From Aurelia coerulea (taxonomy: Eukaryota; Cnidaria; Scyphozoa; Semaeostomeae; Ulmaridae), in NCBI GenBank assembly GCA_039566865.1, contig CM076958.1, positions 1,240,001 to 1,304,000 on the forward strand: a stretch of DNA of 64,000 bases. The letters are read 5' to 3'. Shown here piece after piece: positions 58,601 to 64,000 of the stretch. How positions within the stretch are numbered: position 1 is the stretch's first letter; each line of letters starts with the position of its first letter. Made by a program: the position numbers and the translations under genes. Below the pieces are notes generated by a model that saw only the letters and a program-made list of their open reading frames with translations, was not told the DNA's origin and searched no databases.

Positions 58601-61600
58601 TTTCTCTCCGACTTACTGACGTCGCCCTACTTCGTTAGATTACAAAATGAACTTTGAGATACAAATGAACGCATCCTTAAAGTCTGTTTGGCTATGTAGC
58701 GGTTACAAAATTCTTCTATAATAAATGTTTAGCCTATTTTGTTACCTTCTCGATTTCAGCTGTCAATTTTCGGTTATCTTCCATCAATAAAGCTTTGTCT
58801 CTGTCACTTTGCTTTCGCAAATCGACAATAAATTCTTGGTCATGGCTTGTGCTGAAAATATAAAAGGAAAATCGATTTTTCATTGCTTCAGGAGATCGCT
58901 GCATAAACATCATCATCATCTATACATATTCAACGGTTTACCGTCATAATGTCCTTCACCATTATTGCTCAAAATAAAGTGTTCAGTTTTTTATCTTATC
59001 TATACCCTTTCAGTAACGAAAACAAACCTTTATCACCTTTAAATATATTTTTGAATCATTAACAAAAGAGATAAAAAAGAAATTTTATAATGGGCTTGAT
59101 AATCGAGTTTTGGTGATTTCTTAAACGGGAGTACACGGGTATTGGGACACCCGGTATCTTACCGTAATTGTTCATTTTTAAATGATATTATTTCTGGCTT
59201 ACCTTTCTTTCATATGAGAATCTAGTTTTGCTTTCAAATTTGTAACTTCTGATTTCCAAGAAGCAGCATTGGTTTCACTTTCAGCGAGACGAGCTTTCAG
59301 TTCTTTGATCTCTTTTGAAAATTTGACTCTTTCTTTTGTGATTGTCCCCTCTTGCTCGTCTTTCACTTTGTCTATCTCTCCACGCAGCCTGTTCACAAAT
59401 TAGCAAAAAGAAACTAAAGTGACGCAGATTACTTCATGTTACATATCCTGCAAGTTAAGTGTAATTCAGCTAAAAACGGTAGAAAATTTGACGGTAACGA
59501 ACTCGCTGTAATCTCTCCAACAGCAAGGCTAGAATTTGCATTACAAAAAAAGTACTGTGAAAGCTCTATTTAGCCCCCCTCTCTATTAACCCCCTTCTCT
59601 AATAGGCCCCTACCCTCTGAGCCAAAATTTTAAACAAGCTTCCCCCTCTCTATTAACCCTAAATTGTGCTAGTATCGAGTGAATGCACTCTAAAGTTCGC
59701 AATATAAATTTACTTAGAAACGCGACACGGAAAATCGCAACTATATGTATGTGTGCAACCAGTGCTCACGGCAATCCTCGTATTAAATATCTGATGAGAG
59801 GAGCAAGTGGGATGAAGTTTCAAACGATTTATGGGATCGTTATGCTTTCGTTCTTCACGGCTAAAATTCATTGAGAAGGAATATTTTGACAGAAGAATAA
59901 CAAAATACCTTTGAATCTCTCTGTCGTTGTCTGGTCCTGAGTTATGGACAGAGGCTCCTCCTCTACCGCCGGAGTATTTGCTCTGAAATAAAAATCGAGA
60001 GAATTTGTGAGAAAATGAAGAAACTTTGCGAAATAACAAGCTGCGCTGTTTCTGGTCTCGTTGCGTTGCTGTCAGTAAGAGGCACTTTACATGAGAAATT
60101 TCAACCCGGGTTGAGTTGAACACGGGCTGAGTTTCAACTCGGTTGACGGTGTAAGCCTTCGTCGTGTTTACATGAAGGAGGCCGAGTTTAAACTCAACAC
60201 GGGTTCAACTCAACTCGGCAACTCAACCCGTGTTGAAATTTCAACACGGGTTGAAATTCCCATGTAAACGCACGATTTTTTCAACTCAGGGCGAGAGAAG
60301 AATGTGAACAAAGGAGATCGAATCTATTTCCGCAATCATTCACATTTTTGAATGGGGCTCACATTCCTTCTTTTATTGTTTGCAACCATGTGACCTAATC
60401 TCAACCCGGGTTGAGATTTCATGTAAACGCAAGGCACAATAAGCAATGCTGTTAAAACTCAACCCGTGTTGAAATTTATCATGTGGAGAGCCTCTAAGAA
60501 TAATTCTAGTATATCTTCCAGCATATGCAAAAATCTATCTACAAAGATTGAAAGAAGGAAAAATCAATATTACGAACCTTGGCGTTTTCAAGATCATCCT
60601 GGAGTTGCTGTACTTGCTATGAAGATGAAAAATGAACAAAAATTAAAGTTAATATCAAATTTGCCGTGGTGTCACAGGAGAGAAGATGTAGTGCTGTGGA
60701 AAAAGCAGTAATGTAACGGAGAACACACTATTTGCAAAACTGGCTGACAGTAAAATTGAGAAAGGCAGGTATCCATAACGGGAATTGATGAAGGTCTAAG
60801 AGTAACGACAGAATTGTATCGAAAAAACCACGATTGCAGACTGTGCCTTGCATCTTGCTTGAAGATACTTGCAGCAAAGAGTAGTATAAATCAATAGAAG
60901 CATGGCTCTATAGTCTAATCTAAGTGTAAGAGGGGCTGATAATCAACACTTTTAACTTCAGTAAGCATACCTGCTCGCTTTTCTTCTTCAATTTCTGTTC
61001 TTTATGAAGATCGGCTTGCAGCTCTTCCACCTGTGCTAAAAGCTAAGAATAGCAAGAAGCTTAGGGTATGTTTGATTGTGCGAGTTCTTAAAAGGAAGGC
61101 TTGGCAGACTAATCGTGTTTGATTGACCCTAAAATCCTCAGAGCAGTAGGTTTGGTAGGCCTCCTGAACTTTCGGCCCCAAAAGGCAGAAGGTTTGGCAA
61201 ACTTTGTTTGGAGGGATTCTCGTTTTCATTGGTTGATTGTGTTTGTGTTGACTGGGAGAGATATTTCCGTCTCTGTAAAGTCTACTGTTATCAGAAATCG
61301 GTAACTCGTTTTTCTCTTGCAGGATTTAACAGTTTTCTCTCTAGTTACAGGTTTATTTTGGTTGTTGTTCTTTTACAGGAGTTAACAGTCTTCTTTCTAC
61401 AGATTACGGGGTTTTGTTGCCTTTATGAGTTTATGAGTCCGTTAATTAAGGCTATTTTCAAATTTTGTACCACAAACCATTTGTTTAGAATTTGGTAGGT
61501 TTGGGATTACCAATCAAACACAGCAGCCTTAAGGTAACTCTGCTTTCCGCTCTAGTGCACAGCGAGATGCCGTTTCGCAAAACCACTCTCCTCAGAAAAC

Positions 61601-62904
61601 AGTTAATTTCTCCAATATTATTCGGCCTATCGAAAAGCGGTAAAAAGGATGTTGTTCTGTATAATCTGGGCAATCGAAAGATGTATAAATCGCAATGTTT
61701 CCGTCAACCCTGATTTCGCAAATCCTAATTCAGATCTTTTTGCTAATTTCAGAAAAGTGGATTTATCTCCAAAACTACTCGAAAAATGTTCGATTTTTTT
61801 TCATTCCATCTTTAGCTAGGCTAGTTGATCTTTTACAATTTTGCCAAGTCTGATTGAAAAAGCTAGGCTAGATTTCCTGCAATCGAATTTCATATTTCTG
61901 TTTACTTTTCGACAGCGAAATGGAGAAACCTTGGTCAACAGATTGCCATGCTATGAAGCACGCTTGCTAAAGCTCAGGCTTGAAATAACTTTCAGAAATT
62001 TTTCCATTGGCAAACAAATGAACGTCATCTTTTGGGAATACCATACCCAAGTCTCAAAAGACATCCTTAGTGCGCTTGTAAAAGTATCATTTGCATCTAT
62101 TGATTAAAAGTTACTGACTGTTACCAGCAACTTCACGACACCATGCTTTGGGTGTCTCTTGAGACTTTCGTAAGCATTCAAAAGCATTCACAAATTATAA
62201 ACTTCTTTTAGAGTCCACAATGAGCATAGATCTTAGATCAAGAACTAAATTTTTTGCAAAAACATTCTACGCCCGTTCAAATCGTTCTGCATGGGCTAAA
62301 CTGTTGACCAACGTTTTTCCCCTTCGATGTCGAAAAGTAAACAGAAATGTAAAATTCGATTGCAGGAAATCTAGCCTAGCTTTTTCAATCAGACTTGGCA
62401 AAGTTGTAGATCAACTACCTAGCTAAAGATGGAGCGAAAAAAAATCGAAACTTTTTCGAGTAGTTTTGGGGGTAAATCCACTTTTCTGAAATTAGCAAAA
62501 AGATTTGAACTAGGATTTGCGAAACCAGGGTTGACGGAAACATTGCGATTTATACATCTTTCGATTGCCCAGATTATACAGAACAACATCCTTTTTACCG
62601 CTTTTCGATAGGCCGAATAATATTGGAGAAATTAAATGTTTTCTGAGGAGAGTGGTTTTGCGAAACGGCATCTCGCTGTGCACTAGAGCGGAAAGCAGAG
62701 TTACCTTAATGATATAATTCATCGAATCACATCTAATTCCATAACGAAGATTTTGTATAGGTATAGGTATTTTATGTGAAACAAGCAAAAGGAATTGAAA
62801 GATAAATAAATAACACTAGGAAACAAAATTTCTCACCTCTCTTCGTTTCTTCTCTGAGGTTCTCAGATCCTGTCTTGCTTGATCAATTTTGTTCATTACA
62901 TTTT
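33662..62904 (-). CDS. CDC42BPA: MRCK-type Cdc42-binding Ser/Thr kinase, C-terminal 1153 residues; 34 exons, kinase domain outside window
   Basis: Myotonic-dystrophy-kinase-related Cdc42-binding kinase phosphorylates myosin regulators downstream of Cdc42 to drive actomyosin contraction at the cell cortex. Joined exons give 3462 nt in one frame after a 2-nt split codon, ending at TAG 33662-33664. In window numbering: coiled coil about 1-362, with [20 protein letters not shown] near 223-242; Ser-rich linker; C1 zinc finger about 417-464; PH about 480-610; citron homology (CNH) about 620-920; [18 protein letters not shown] from 973; then a Ser/Gly-rich tail. The domain order and the CRIB separate MRCK from citron and ROCK kinases. 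It looks like a single ortholog of the vertebrate CDC42BPA/B/G set, so the symbol is approximate. All introns are GT-AG. Confidence 0.94.
33815..33971. repeat. 157-bp inverted repeat
   Basis: ATTGCGCGAAAGATGGCGGC pairs with GCTGCCATCTTTAGCGCAAT. GAGGAATTTTTTACCAAGAT pairs with ATCTTGGTGAAAAATTCCTC. Explains the overlapping open frames on both strands. Confidence 0.88.
34034..34253. repeat. dispersed repeat, copy 2
   Basis: Second copy of the repeat seen at 157-380. It abuts the fold-back at 33815-33971 and ends about 30 bp before an MRCK microexon. Confidence 0.75.
34286..34310 (-). CDS. CDC42BPA: MRCK window exon 33: 25-nt microexon
   Basis: It encodes TDGDAIST plus one base. Acceptor CTCGCAG and donor GTAAGC are good. 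Without it the frame into the final exon changes. Confidence 0.72.
35259..35363 (-). CDS. CDC42BPA: MRCK window exon 32: C-terminal tail, helical
   Basis: It encodes [20 protein letters not shown] and then [15 protein letters not shown], a likely amphipathic helix. Phase 0 on both sides; donor GTATGT. Confidence 0.8.
35727..35908. repeat. 182-bp fold-back element
   Basis: TTGTTGAGGAGATGAGATAC at the left faces TATCTGGTCTCCCCAACAA at the right. GAAACGTATGTGTCCCCCC faces GGGGGGACACATAAGCTTCC nearer the centre. Confidence 0.8.
36189..36255 (-). CDS. CDC42BPA: MRCK window exon 31: C-terminal tail
   Basis: It encodes [20 protein letters not shown] and then SK. RQRSLS resembles a basophilic phosphorylation or 14-3-3-type site, by inference only. 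Confidence 0.85.
36600..36835. repeat. dispersed repeat with AATTTGGTAGGTT units
   Basis: GATTGGGAAATATATTTCCGTCTCTGC and several tandem AATTTGGTAGGTTGG units recur at 61230-61528, where GAGAGATATTTCCGTCTCTG and TTTGGTAGGTTTGGG are seen. Confidence 0.6.
36936..37144 (-). CDS. CDC42BPA: MRCK window exon 30: C-terminal tail
   Basis: It encodes [20 protein letters not shown], then Gly- and Tyr-rich [20 protein letters not shown]. Low complexity and lineage-specific. The donor GTTTGT is weak but frame continuity supports it. Confidence 0.82.
37204..37250. repeat. (TAA)n microsatellite
   Basis: About 15 TAA units immediately precede a LINE 3' fragment. Confidence 0.97.
37251..37523 (+). mobile_element. 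retrotransposon ORF 3' end fragment
   Basis: Ninety codons read [20 protein letters not shown], then [16 protein letters not shown], then [14 protein letters not shown] and stop. This closely resembles the conserved C-terminal end of non-LTR reverse-transcriptase ORFs common in invertebrate genomes. The 5' part is missing and a (TAA)n tail is at 37651-37682. Confidence 0.8.
37651..37682. repeat. (TAA)n tract shared by two LINE tails
   Basis: It follows the plus-strand fragment and also forms the (TTA)n tail of the minus-strand fragment at 37807-38133. Confidence 0.85.
37807..38133 (-). mobile_element. LINE reverse-transcriptase C-terminal remnant
   Basis: Encodes 108 residues with [20 protein letters not shown] and [14 protein letters not shown]. 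The LG-x-R/K-xW-x-x-x-P and C-x-CRLCK pattern is the typical C-terminal end of animal non-LTR RT ORFs. The 3' region on the minus strand runs to the (TTA)n tail at 37651. Truncated. Confidence 0.78.
38738..38958 (-). CDS. CDC42BPA: MRCK window exon 29: CRIB motif
   Basis: Seventy-three codons end with [20 protein letters not shown] and ILKDLPE. The I-S-x-P-x-x-F-x-H-x-x-H-M-G Cdc42/Rac-binding core is intact. A basic stretch [20 protein letters not shown] precedes it. The CRIB is what identifies this as MRCK. Confidence 0.97.
39563..39629. repeat. (AATC)n microsatellite
   Basis: About 16 AATC/AATT units. Confidence 0.95.
39805..39889 (-). CDS. CDC42BPA: MRCK window exon 28: CNH end
   Basis: It encodes [20 protein letters not shown] and then YLRNMDSE, matching RPLNSEGTLNLL...LIYFK. 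Confidence 0.9.
40016..40156. mobile_element. TTAA-flanked fold-back, AAACAGACCC family, copy 2
   Basis: It begins AGGGTCTGTTGCATCCAGCA and ends TGAATGAAACAGACCCT, with TTAA at both flanks. TTAA duplications are typical of the piggyBac superfamily, so mobilisation by such a transposase is inferred. Confidence 0.75.
40220..40317 (-). CDS. CDC42BPA: MRCK window exon 27: CNH
   Basis: It encodes [20 protein letters not shown] and then [12 protein letters not shown], matching [20 protein letters not shown]. Confidence 0.94.
40840..40920 (-). CDS. CDC42BPA: MRCK window exon 26: CNH
   Basis: It encodes [20 protein letters not shown] and then TPITHL, matching GLYVDxxGRRxRxQELMWPA. Confidence 0.93.
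41945..42052 (-). CDS. CDC42BPA: MRCK window exon 25: CNH
   Basis: It encodes [20 protein letters not shown] and then [15 protein letters not shown], matching LVNPNDPSLAF...AVELxxxEYLLCF. Confidence 0.95.
42591..42775. mobile_element. GACCTTTTAGCTATTC fold-back MITE, copy 1
   Basis: Ends GACCTTTAGAGCTATTCT and AGAATAGCTAAAAGGTC flanked by TA. It shares TTTCGAATGCGCACAATAGT with copies at 53949 and 63709. Confidence 0.82.
42898..43015 (-). CDS. CDC42BPA: MRCK window exon 24: CNH
   Basis: It encodes [20 protein letters not shown] and then [16 protein letters not shown] is conserved in MRCK CNH. Confidence 0.95.
43077..43388. mobile_element. TTAA-flanked element, GGGCTC...GAGCCCC ends
   Basis: Left AAGGGCTCTGTCTCC and right GGAGCCCCT lie between TTAA sites at 43073-43076 and 43389-43392. 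A partial inverted-orientation copy is at 58145-58368. Confidence 0.72.
43861..43985 (-). CDS. CDC42BPA: MRCK window exon 23: CNH
   Basis: It encodes [20 protein letters not shown] and then [14 protein letters not shown], matching the C-L-x-V-A-V-K-R strand and Y-E-x-x-R-T-K turn. Confidence 0.92.
44746..44829 (-). CDS. CDC42BPA: MRCK window exon 22: CNH
   Basis: It encodes [20 protein letters not shown] and then IKIPETK, corresponding to the GRNHHVHLYPWSSLDG region of human MRCK. Confidence 0.9.
45727..45807 (-). CDS. CDC42BPA: MRCK window exon 21: CNH
   Basis: It encodes [20 protein letters not shown] and then LIVVIS, matching the K-K-V-x-Q-I-E strand of CNH. Confidence 0.9.
46278..46346 (-). 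CDS. CDC42BPA: MRCK window exon 20: CNH
   Basis: It encodes [20 protein letters not shown] and then QD; GTEEGL is the hallmark first strand of CNH domains. Confidence 0.95.
47365..47443 (-). CDS. CDC42BPA: MRCK window exon 19: CNH start
   Basis: It encodes [20 protein letters not shown] and then QCAAIV, the entry into the citron homology propeller. Confidence 0.88.
48359..48502 (-). CDS. CDC42BPA: MRCK window exon 18: PH C-terminal helix
   Basis: It encodes [20 protein letters not shown] and then [18 protein letters not shown] is the PH C-terminal helix motif. Phase 0 on both sides. Confidence 0.93.
48909..49093 (+). mobile_element. tRNA-derived SINE
   Basis: A pol III A box TGGCGCAGTGG (48909-48919) and B box GGTTCGATCC (48962-48971) lie about 43 bp apart, as in tRNA-derived SINE heads. 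A non-tRNA body and a (CTTCAC)n tail follow. The acceptor stem does not pair, so it is not a functional tRNA gene. It is inside an MRCK intron, antisense to the gene. Confidence 0.75.
49328..49409 (-). CDS. CDC42BPA: MRCK window exon 17: PH domain
   Basis: It encodes [20 protein letters not shown] and then DVPCVFK, matching [18 protein letters not shown] in vertebrate MRCKs. Confidence 0.95.
49648..49781 (-). CDS. CDC42BPA: MRCK window exon 16: PH domain
   Basis: It encodes [20 protein letters not shown] and then [10 protein letters not shown], the PH lipid-binding loop region ([16 protein letters not shown] is near-invariant in MRCKs). Confidence 0.96.
50343..50410 (-). CDS. CDC42BPA: MRCK window exon 15: PH domain start
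   Basis: It encodes [20 protein letters not shown] and then VR, matching the GIDPxxGxGTAYEGxV start of the MRCK PH domain. Confidence 0.94.
50915..50986 (-). CDS. CDC42BPA: MRCK window exon 14: C1 domain, second half
   Basis: It encodes [20 protein letters not shown], supplying the last Cys, His, Cys and Cys of the C1 zinc ligands, so the finger is complete. Confidence 0.96.
51465..51570 (-). CDS. CDC42BPA: MRCK window exon 13: C1 domain, first half
   Basis: It encodes [20 protein letters not shown] and then [12 protein letters not shown]. The leading His and first Cys pairs of the H-x12-C-x2-C zinc pattern are present. Confidence 0.96.
51840..52280 (+). mobile_element. LINE 3' tail (untranslated region)
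   Basis: It shares GCCTATTGAAGGAGCCCCTCC-like and TTTAAGAAATTCCC-like blocks and a terminal GGACTGAACTGAACTGA with the LINE tail at 19380-19729. No coding remnant seen. Confidence 0.6.
52562..52714 (-). CDS. CDC42BPA: MRCK window exon 12: Ser-rich linker
   Basis: Fifty-one codons including [20 protein letters not shown]; rich in Ser and Pro with basic Ser contexts, a plausible phosphorylated linker before C1. Phase 0 on both sides. Confidence 0.85.
52755..53303. mobile_element. 549-bp TA-flanked element (CCGGGTGTCC ends)
   Basis: Begins CCGGGTGTCCAATAAAAAGT and ends TTTTTTGGGACACCCGG with TA at both flanks. Inner arms GCTCCTGTTTGAAAAATCAC and GTGATTTTTCAAACGGGAG pair. A truncated relative ends at 59153. 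Confidence 0.8.
53393..53460. repeat. E-box minisatellite
   Basis: CACGTG occurs at 53393-53398, 53411-53416, 53427-53432 and 53455-53460, with CACATG at 53443-53448, spaced 12-18 bp in a degenerate TCACGTGCAC repeat. Lies in an MRCK intron. Confidence 0.85.
53949..54125. mobile_element. GACCTTTTAGCTATTC fold-back MITE, copy 2
   Basis: Ends GACCTTCTAGCTATTCTG and GGAGCTAAAAGGTC with TA flanks; right arm ACGCTCGATCCAGGCTCTTT. Confidence 0.82.
54285..54355 (-). CDS. CDC42BPA: MRCK window exon 11: linker
   Basis: It encodes [20 protein letters not shown] and then LSM, a short hydrophobic linker. Donor GTGAGT. Confidence 0.82.
54969..55057 (-). CDS. CDC42BPA: MRCK window exon 10: end of coiled coil
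   Basis: It encodes [20 protein letters not shown] and then AENERLKAR, the last strong coiled-coil segment. Donor GTATGA. Confidence 0.9.
55950..56105. repeat. degenerate GTGATCATTT minisatellite
   Basis: About ten imperfect units such as TTGTGATCATTTCGTGATCA. Confidence 0.75.
56181..56469. mobile_element. fold-back MITE, AATGATTCGTGG family, copy 2
   Basis: Long arms: GAAATCAGTAGAAAGAAGAC against GTCTTCTTTCTACTGATTTC, and AAAATAAACCTGTAACA against TGTTACAGGTTTATTTT. A 13-bp direct repeat TAAATTCTTGACT occurs at both boundaries. It ends about 15 bp from the MRCK donor at 56484. Confidence 0.85.
56485..56633 (-). CDS. CDC42BPA: MRCK window exon 9: [11 protein letters not shown] block
   Basis: It encodes [20 protein letters not shown] and then [17 protein letters not shown], matching the MRCK coiled-coil block before the C1 linker. 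A fold-back transposon lies just past its donor GTAACA. Confidence 0.95.
56730..57060. repeat. dispersed repeat, copy 2
   Basis: It matches 15650-16010 in the same orientation, with TTTCAAATCTTTAAAAAGGT and CAAGAAAACCATAGTTTATG. Confidence 0.65.
57407..57515 (-). CDS. CDC42BPA: MRCK window exon 8: conserved DEK-AR motif
   Basis: It encodes [20 protein letters not shown] and then [16 protein letters not shown]. The W-V/I-x-DEK-x-AR-x-YLQ-x-LASKM signature is characteristic of MRCK proteins. Confidence 0.95.
57990..58114 (-). CDS. CDC42BPA: MRCK window exon 7: coiled coil
   Basis: It encodes [20 protein letters not shown] and then [11 protein letters not shown], ending inside a Trp codon (phase 2). 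Donor GTATGG. Confidence 0.9.
58145..58368. mobile_element. partial opposite-strand copy of the 43077 element
   Basis: GCTTCACCCAAGCCACCAAA and GGAGACGGAGCCCC match the reverse of 43077-43388. TTAA is present only at the right end. Confidence 0.7.
58746..58851 (-). CDS. CDC42BPA: MRCK window exon 6: coiled coil
   Basis: It encodes [20 protein letters not shown] and then [15 protein letters not shown]. It completes a split Ser codon and ends phase 0. Confidence 0.88.
59096..59153. mobile_element. truncated relative of the 52755 element
   Basis: TTTTGGTGATTTCTTAAACG then ATTGGGACACCCGG followed by TA matches the right end of 52755-53303. No left terminus found. Confidence 0.65.
59203..59388 (-). 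CDS. CDC42BPA: MRCK window exon 5: coiled coil
   Basis: It encodes [20 protein letters not shown] and then [14 protein letters not shown], strongly heptad-like. Donor AG|GTAAGC. Confidence 0.9.
59909..59982 (-). CDS. CDC42BPA: MRCK window exon 4: Gly/Ser-rich break
   Basis: It encodes [20 protein letters not shown] and then REIQ, a flexible interruption of the coiled coil. Ends phase 2. Confidence 0.8.
60080..60438. repeat. fold-back element of AACCCGGGTTGAG palindromes with TTACATG ends
   Basis: GCACTTTACATGAGAAATTT and GATTTCATGTAAACGCAAGG form the outer arms. TCAACCCGGGTTGAG and TCAACACGGGTTGA recur inside about eight times. Confidence 0.75.
60578..60616 (-). CDS. CDC42BPA: MRCK window exon 3 (39 nt): coiled coil
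   Basis: Thirteen codons [13 protein letters not shown], phase 0 on both sides, so skippable in frame. Donor GTTCGT is non-ideal. Confidence 0.75.
60971..61042 (-). CDS. CDC42BPA: MRCK window exon 2: coiled coil
   Basis: Twenty-four codons, [20 protein letters not shown] followed by KSEQ. Phase 0 on both sides; donor GTATGC. Confidence 0.85.
61064..61528. repeat. dispersed GGTAGGTTTGG element hosting a nested insertion
   Basis: Ends GTATGTTTGATTGTGC and TACCAATCAAACACAGC, and shares ATATTTCCGTCTCTG with 36600-36835. The sequence is interrupted by a fold-back at 61313-61495. Confidence 0.6.
61313..61495. mobile_element. fold-back MITE, AATGATTCGTGG family, copy 3 (partial, nested)
   Basis: Contains AGTTAACAGTCTTCTTTCTA and ends AATTTTGTACCACAAACCAT, the right terminus missing from the other two copies. 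Inserted within the 61064-61528 element. Confidence 0.7.
61533..62705. mobile_element. 1.17-kb TTAA-flanked giant fold-back element
   Basis: The arms begin GGTAACTCTGCTTTCCGCTC and end GAGCGGAAAGCAGAGTTACC, with TTAA at 61529-61532 and 62706-62709. Pairing continues for roughly 400-450 bp per arm, past TCAACCCTGATTTCGCAAAT and ACTTTTCGACAGCGAAATGG regions, leaving a centre near 62000-62260. Matching short open frames in both arms reflect the symmetry and are not genes. piggyBac-type mobilisation is inferred from TTAA. Confidence 0.88.
62837..62904 (-). CDS. CDC42BPA: MRCK window exon 1: coiled coil
   Basis: Two bases completing a codon, then [20 protein letters not shown] and RE, a charged heptad-like coiled-coil segment. 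Donor GTGAGA. No preceding exon was found between 62905 and 64000. Confidence 0.75.
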
Positions 62905-64000
62905 CTAGCAAAGGCAAGAAAACAAACATTTAGAATAAAAACATTCGATAATTTTAGTGGAGACTTCAACCCAATAATGGTTTTCCATTTCATATTTTTA
63001 CTGTCTCGTAATATGTGTCAACCTGAAATATCAAGCAAGCCAATTGAAGATGCATCTTGTTTTCCCATCTTACTCAGGAGATATATATATATTTCCCATT
63101 TGGTATGAAATGTAATGGGTGAAAATTCAAAATTTTGAACATGAGGAAGAAATGTTCAACTCTGTGACTGGAGTTATGGAAGCAGTTTAGGTAAAGAAAA
63201 GCTTTCCGAGAACACTGATGATTTTATAACCATTAACATTGCATAAAGAAGGTTACCTGGGGGACTCACAAAAAAGTTTGCGCAGCTTCAGGAGGTTCAT
63301 AAAAAGCTCCTAATTCCTCTTCACATTTTGATGAAAGTACAAAAGCTCAATGCACAGCTCTGAAACGGTACAACGATGGTCTTATGAGTATTGATGTTTA
63401 GGTTGACTTCCGCTTCTTAGAACCTGTTTATGTATCATATATTCAATTGTAAGTTACATTCCGTTTTTAAAGTGCACATACTGTGATGTAAATATTTGTT
63501 TACTACAAATACTTGGCTGCCATGTAAAATACTTTACACTGAAGAAAACTGTATATCGAAACGTATGTGCAAAATAACATTCGTGTTTGTTATGCTCTAT
63601 TTTCTGTTTATCACTGAGGATGGTTTAGTTCACAATCATTAAATTAAGAAATTAGCCCAAAATTTCTTGGAGGGAGAAAGGACTAAAACACTAAGAAAAT
63701 ATTGAATAGACCTTTTAGCTATTCTACAAAAGAGCCTGGATCGAGCGTTATTTTTATACACGAGGTTCGATAGAGTGGCGTTAGAGCTTCTATCAATATT
63801 GTGCATATTCGAAAATTCTACAAAATGTACTTTGAAGAATTTTCGAATTTGCACATTAGTGAAAGAAGCTCTTAACACCACTCTATCGAGCCTCACGTAT
63901 AAAAATAACGCTCGATCCAGGCTCTTTTGTAGAATAGCTAAAAGGTCTATTCTCCGCATACATTATAAAAATAGCATTAAAAAGGGTGTTTTTACCAATC
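62905..64000 (-). other. MRCK intron, open at right edge
   Basis: No further MRCK exon was recognised. Only the fold-back MITE at 63709-63947 stands out. Confidence 0.6.
63709..63947. mobile_element. GACCTTTTAGCTATTC fold-back MITE, copy 3
   Basis: The best-preserved copy, with arms GACCTTTTAGCTATTCTACA and TGTAGAATAGCTAAAAGGTC that match fully and continue for about 50 bp. TA flanks both sides. It accounts for the 106-codon minus-strand open frame here. Confidence 0.88.

Noticed and set aside
59710..60123. 137-codon minus-strand open frame
   Set aside because: Only 59909-59982 in another phase is coding (MRCK exon 4). The rest is intron and the edge of a repeat.
61492..62788. Two matching ORFs ([13 protein letters not shown]... 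type) on opposite strands as a divergent gene pair
   Set aside because: They are mirror images in the arms of the giant fold-back and have no independent coding support.
1..64000. CRISPR array or prokaryotic operon
   Set aside because: The repeats are microsatellites, minisatellites or fold-backs without spacer architecture, and the genes are intron-rich eukaryotic genes.

Overview
This window is animal nuclear DNA: AT-rich, intron-dense and full of short fold-back transposons. Both multi-exon genes read like vertebrate-type genes with small exons (25-222 nt) and GT-AG introns. The gene set, the intron-rich structure and the repeat types suggest an early-branching metazoan. An anthozoan cnidarian (coral or sea anemone) is my best guess, but that is inference. 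No bacterial-type operons, rRNA genes, CRISPR arrays or viral genes were seen. All three protein-coding genes lie on the minus strand, so transcription runs from high to low coordinates.

Positions 882-26988 hold the first 22 coding exons of a carbamoyl-phosphate synthetase of the CPS I/III type (815 codons, one continuous frame when joined). The 3' part lies beyond position 1. It has an Arg/Ser-rich N-terminus like a mitochondrial presequence. Its glutamine amidotransferase keeps the Cys-His-Glu triad, so it is predicted to use glutamine, unlike mammalian CPS1. Exon 2 has a perfect but broken tandem copy, and exon 12 encodes a 27-residue in-frame insertion. The largest intron (7735-14800) contains a complete intronless class A GPCR gene (9093-10094) on the same strand. 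Upstream of that GPCR lie three perfect TGACGTCA palindromes.

Positions 27478-33491 are intergenic. They hold the putative CPS promoter (paired CCAAT boxes at 27442-27477) and several fold-back elements, including an hAT-like one with a perfect 8-bp target duplication.

Positions 33662-62904 hold the last 34 coding exons of an MRCK-type kinase (CDC42BPA/B family): coiled coil, C1, PH, CNH (citron homology), CRIB and a Ser-rich tail ending in a stop codon (1153 residues in the window). The kinase domain lies beyond position 64000. The introns carry LINE remnants, a tRNA-derived SINE, an E-box minisatellite, several TTAA- and TA-flanked fold-back elements, and one 1.17-kb fold-back with roughly 450-bp arms.

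The genes have no obvious shared pathway: one is nitrogen metabolism, one is extracellular signalling, and one is Cdc42-dependent actomyosin control. No clear new multi-gene system was found. The most unusual items are the CPS exon architecture, the nested GPCR with its CRE cluster, and fold-back families that share termini but not interiors. Exon boundaries were read by eye from splice consensus and reading-frame continuity; both joined frames close exactly.
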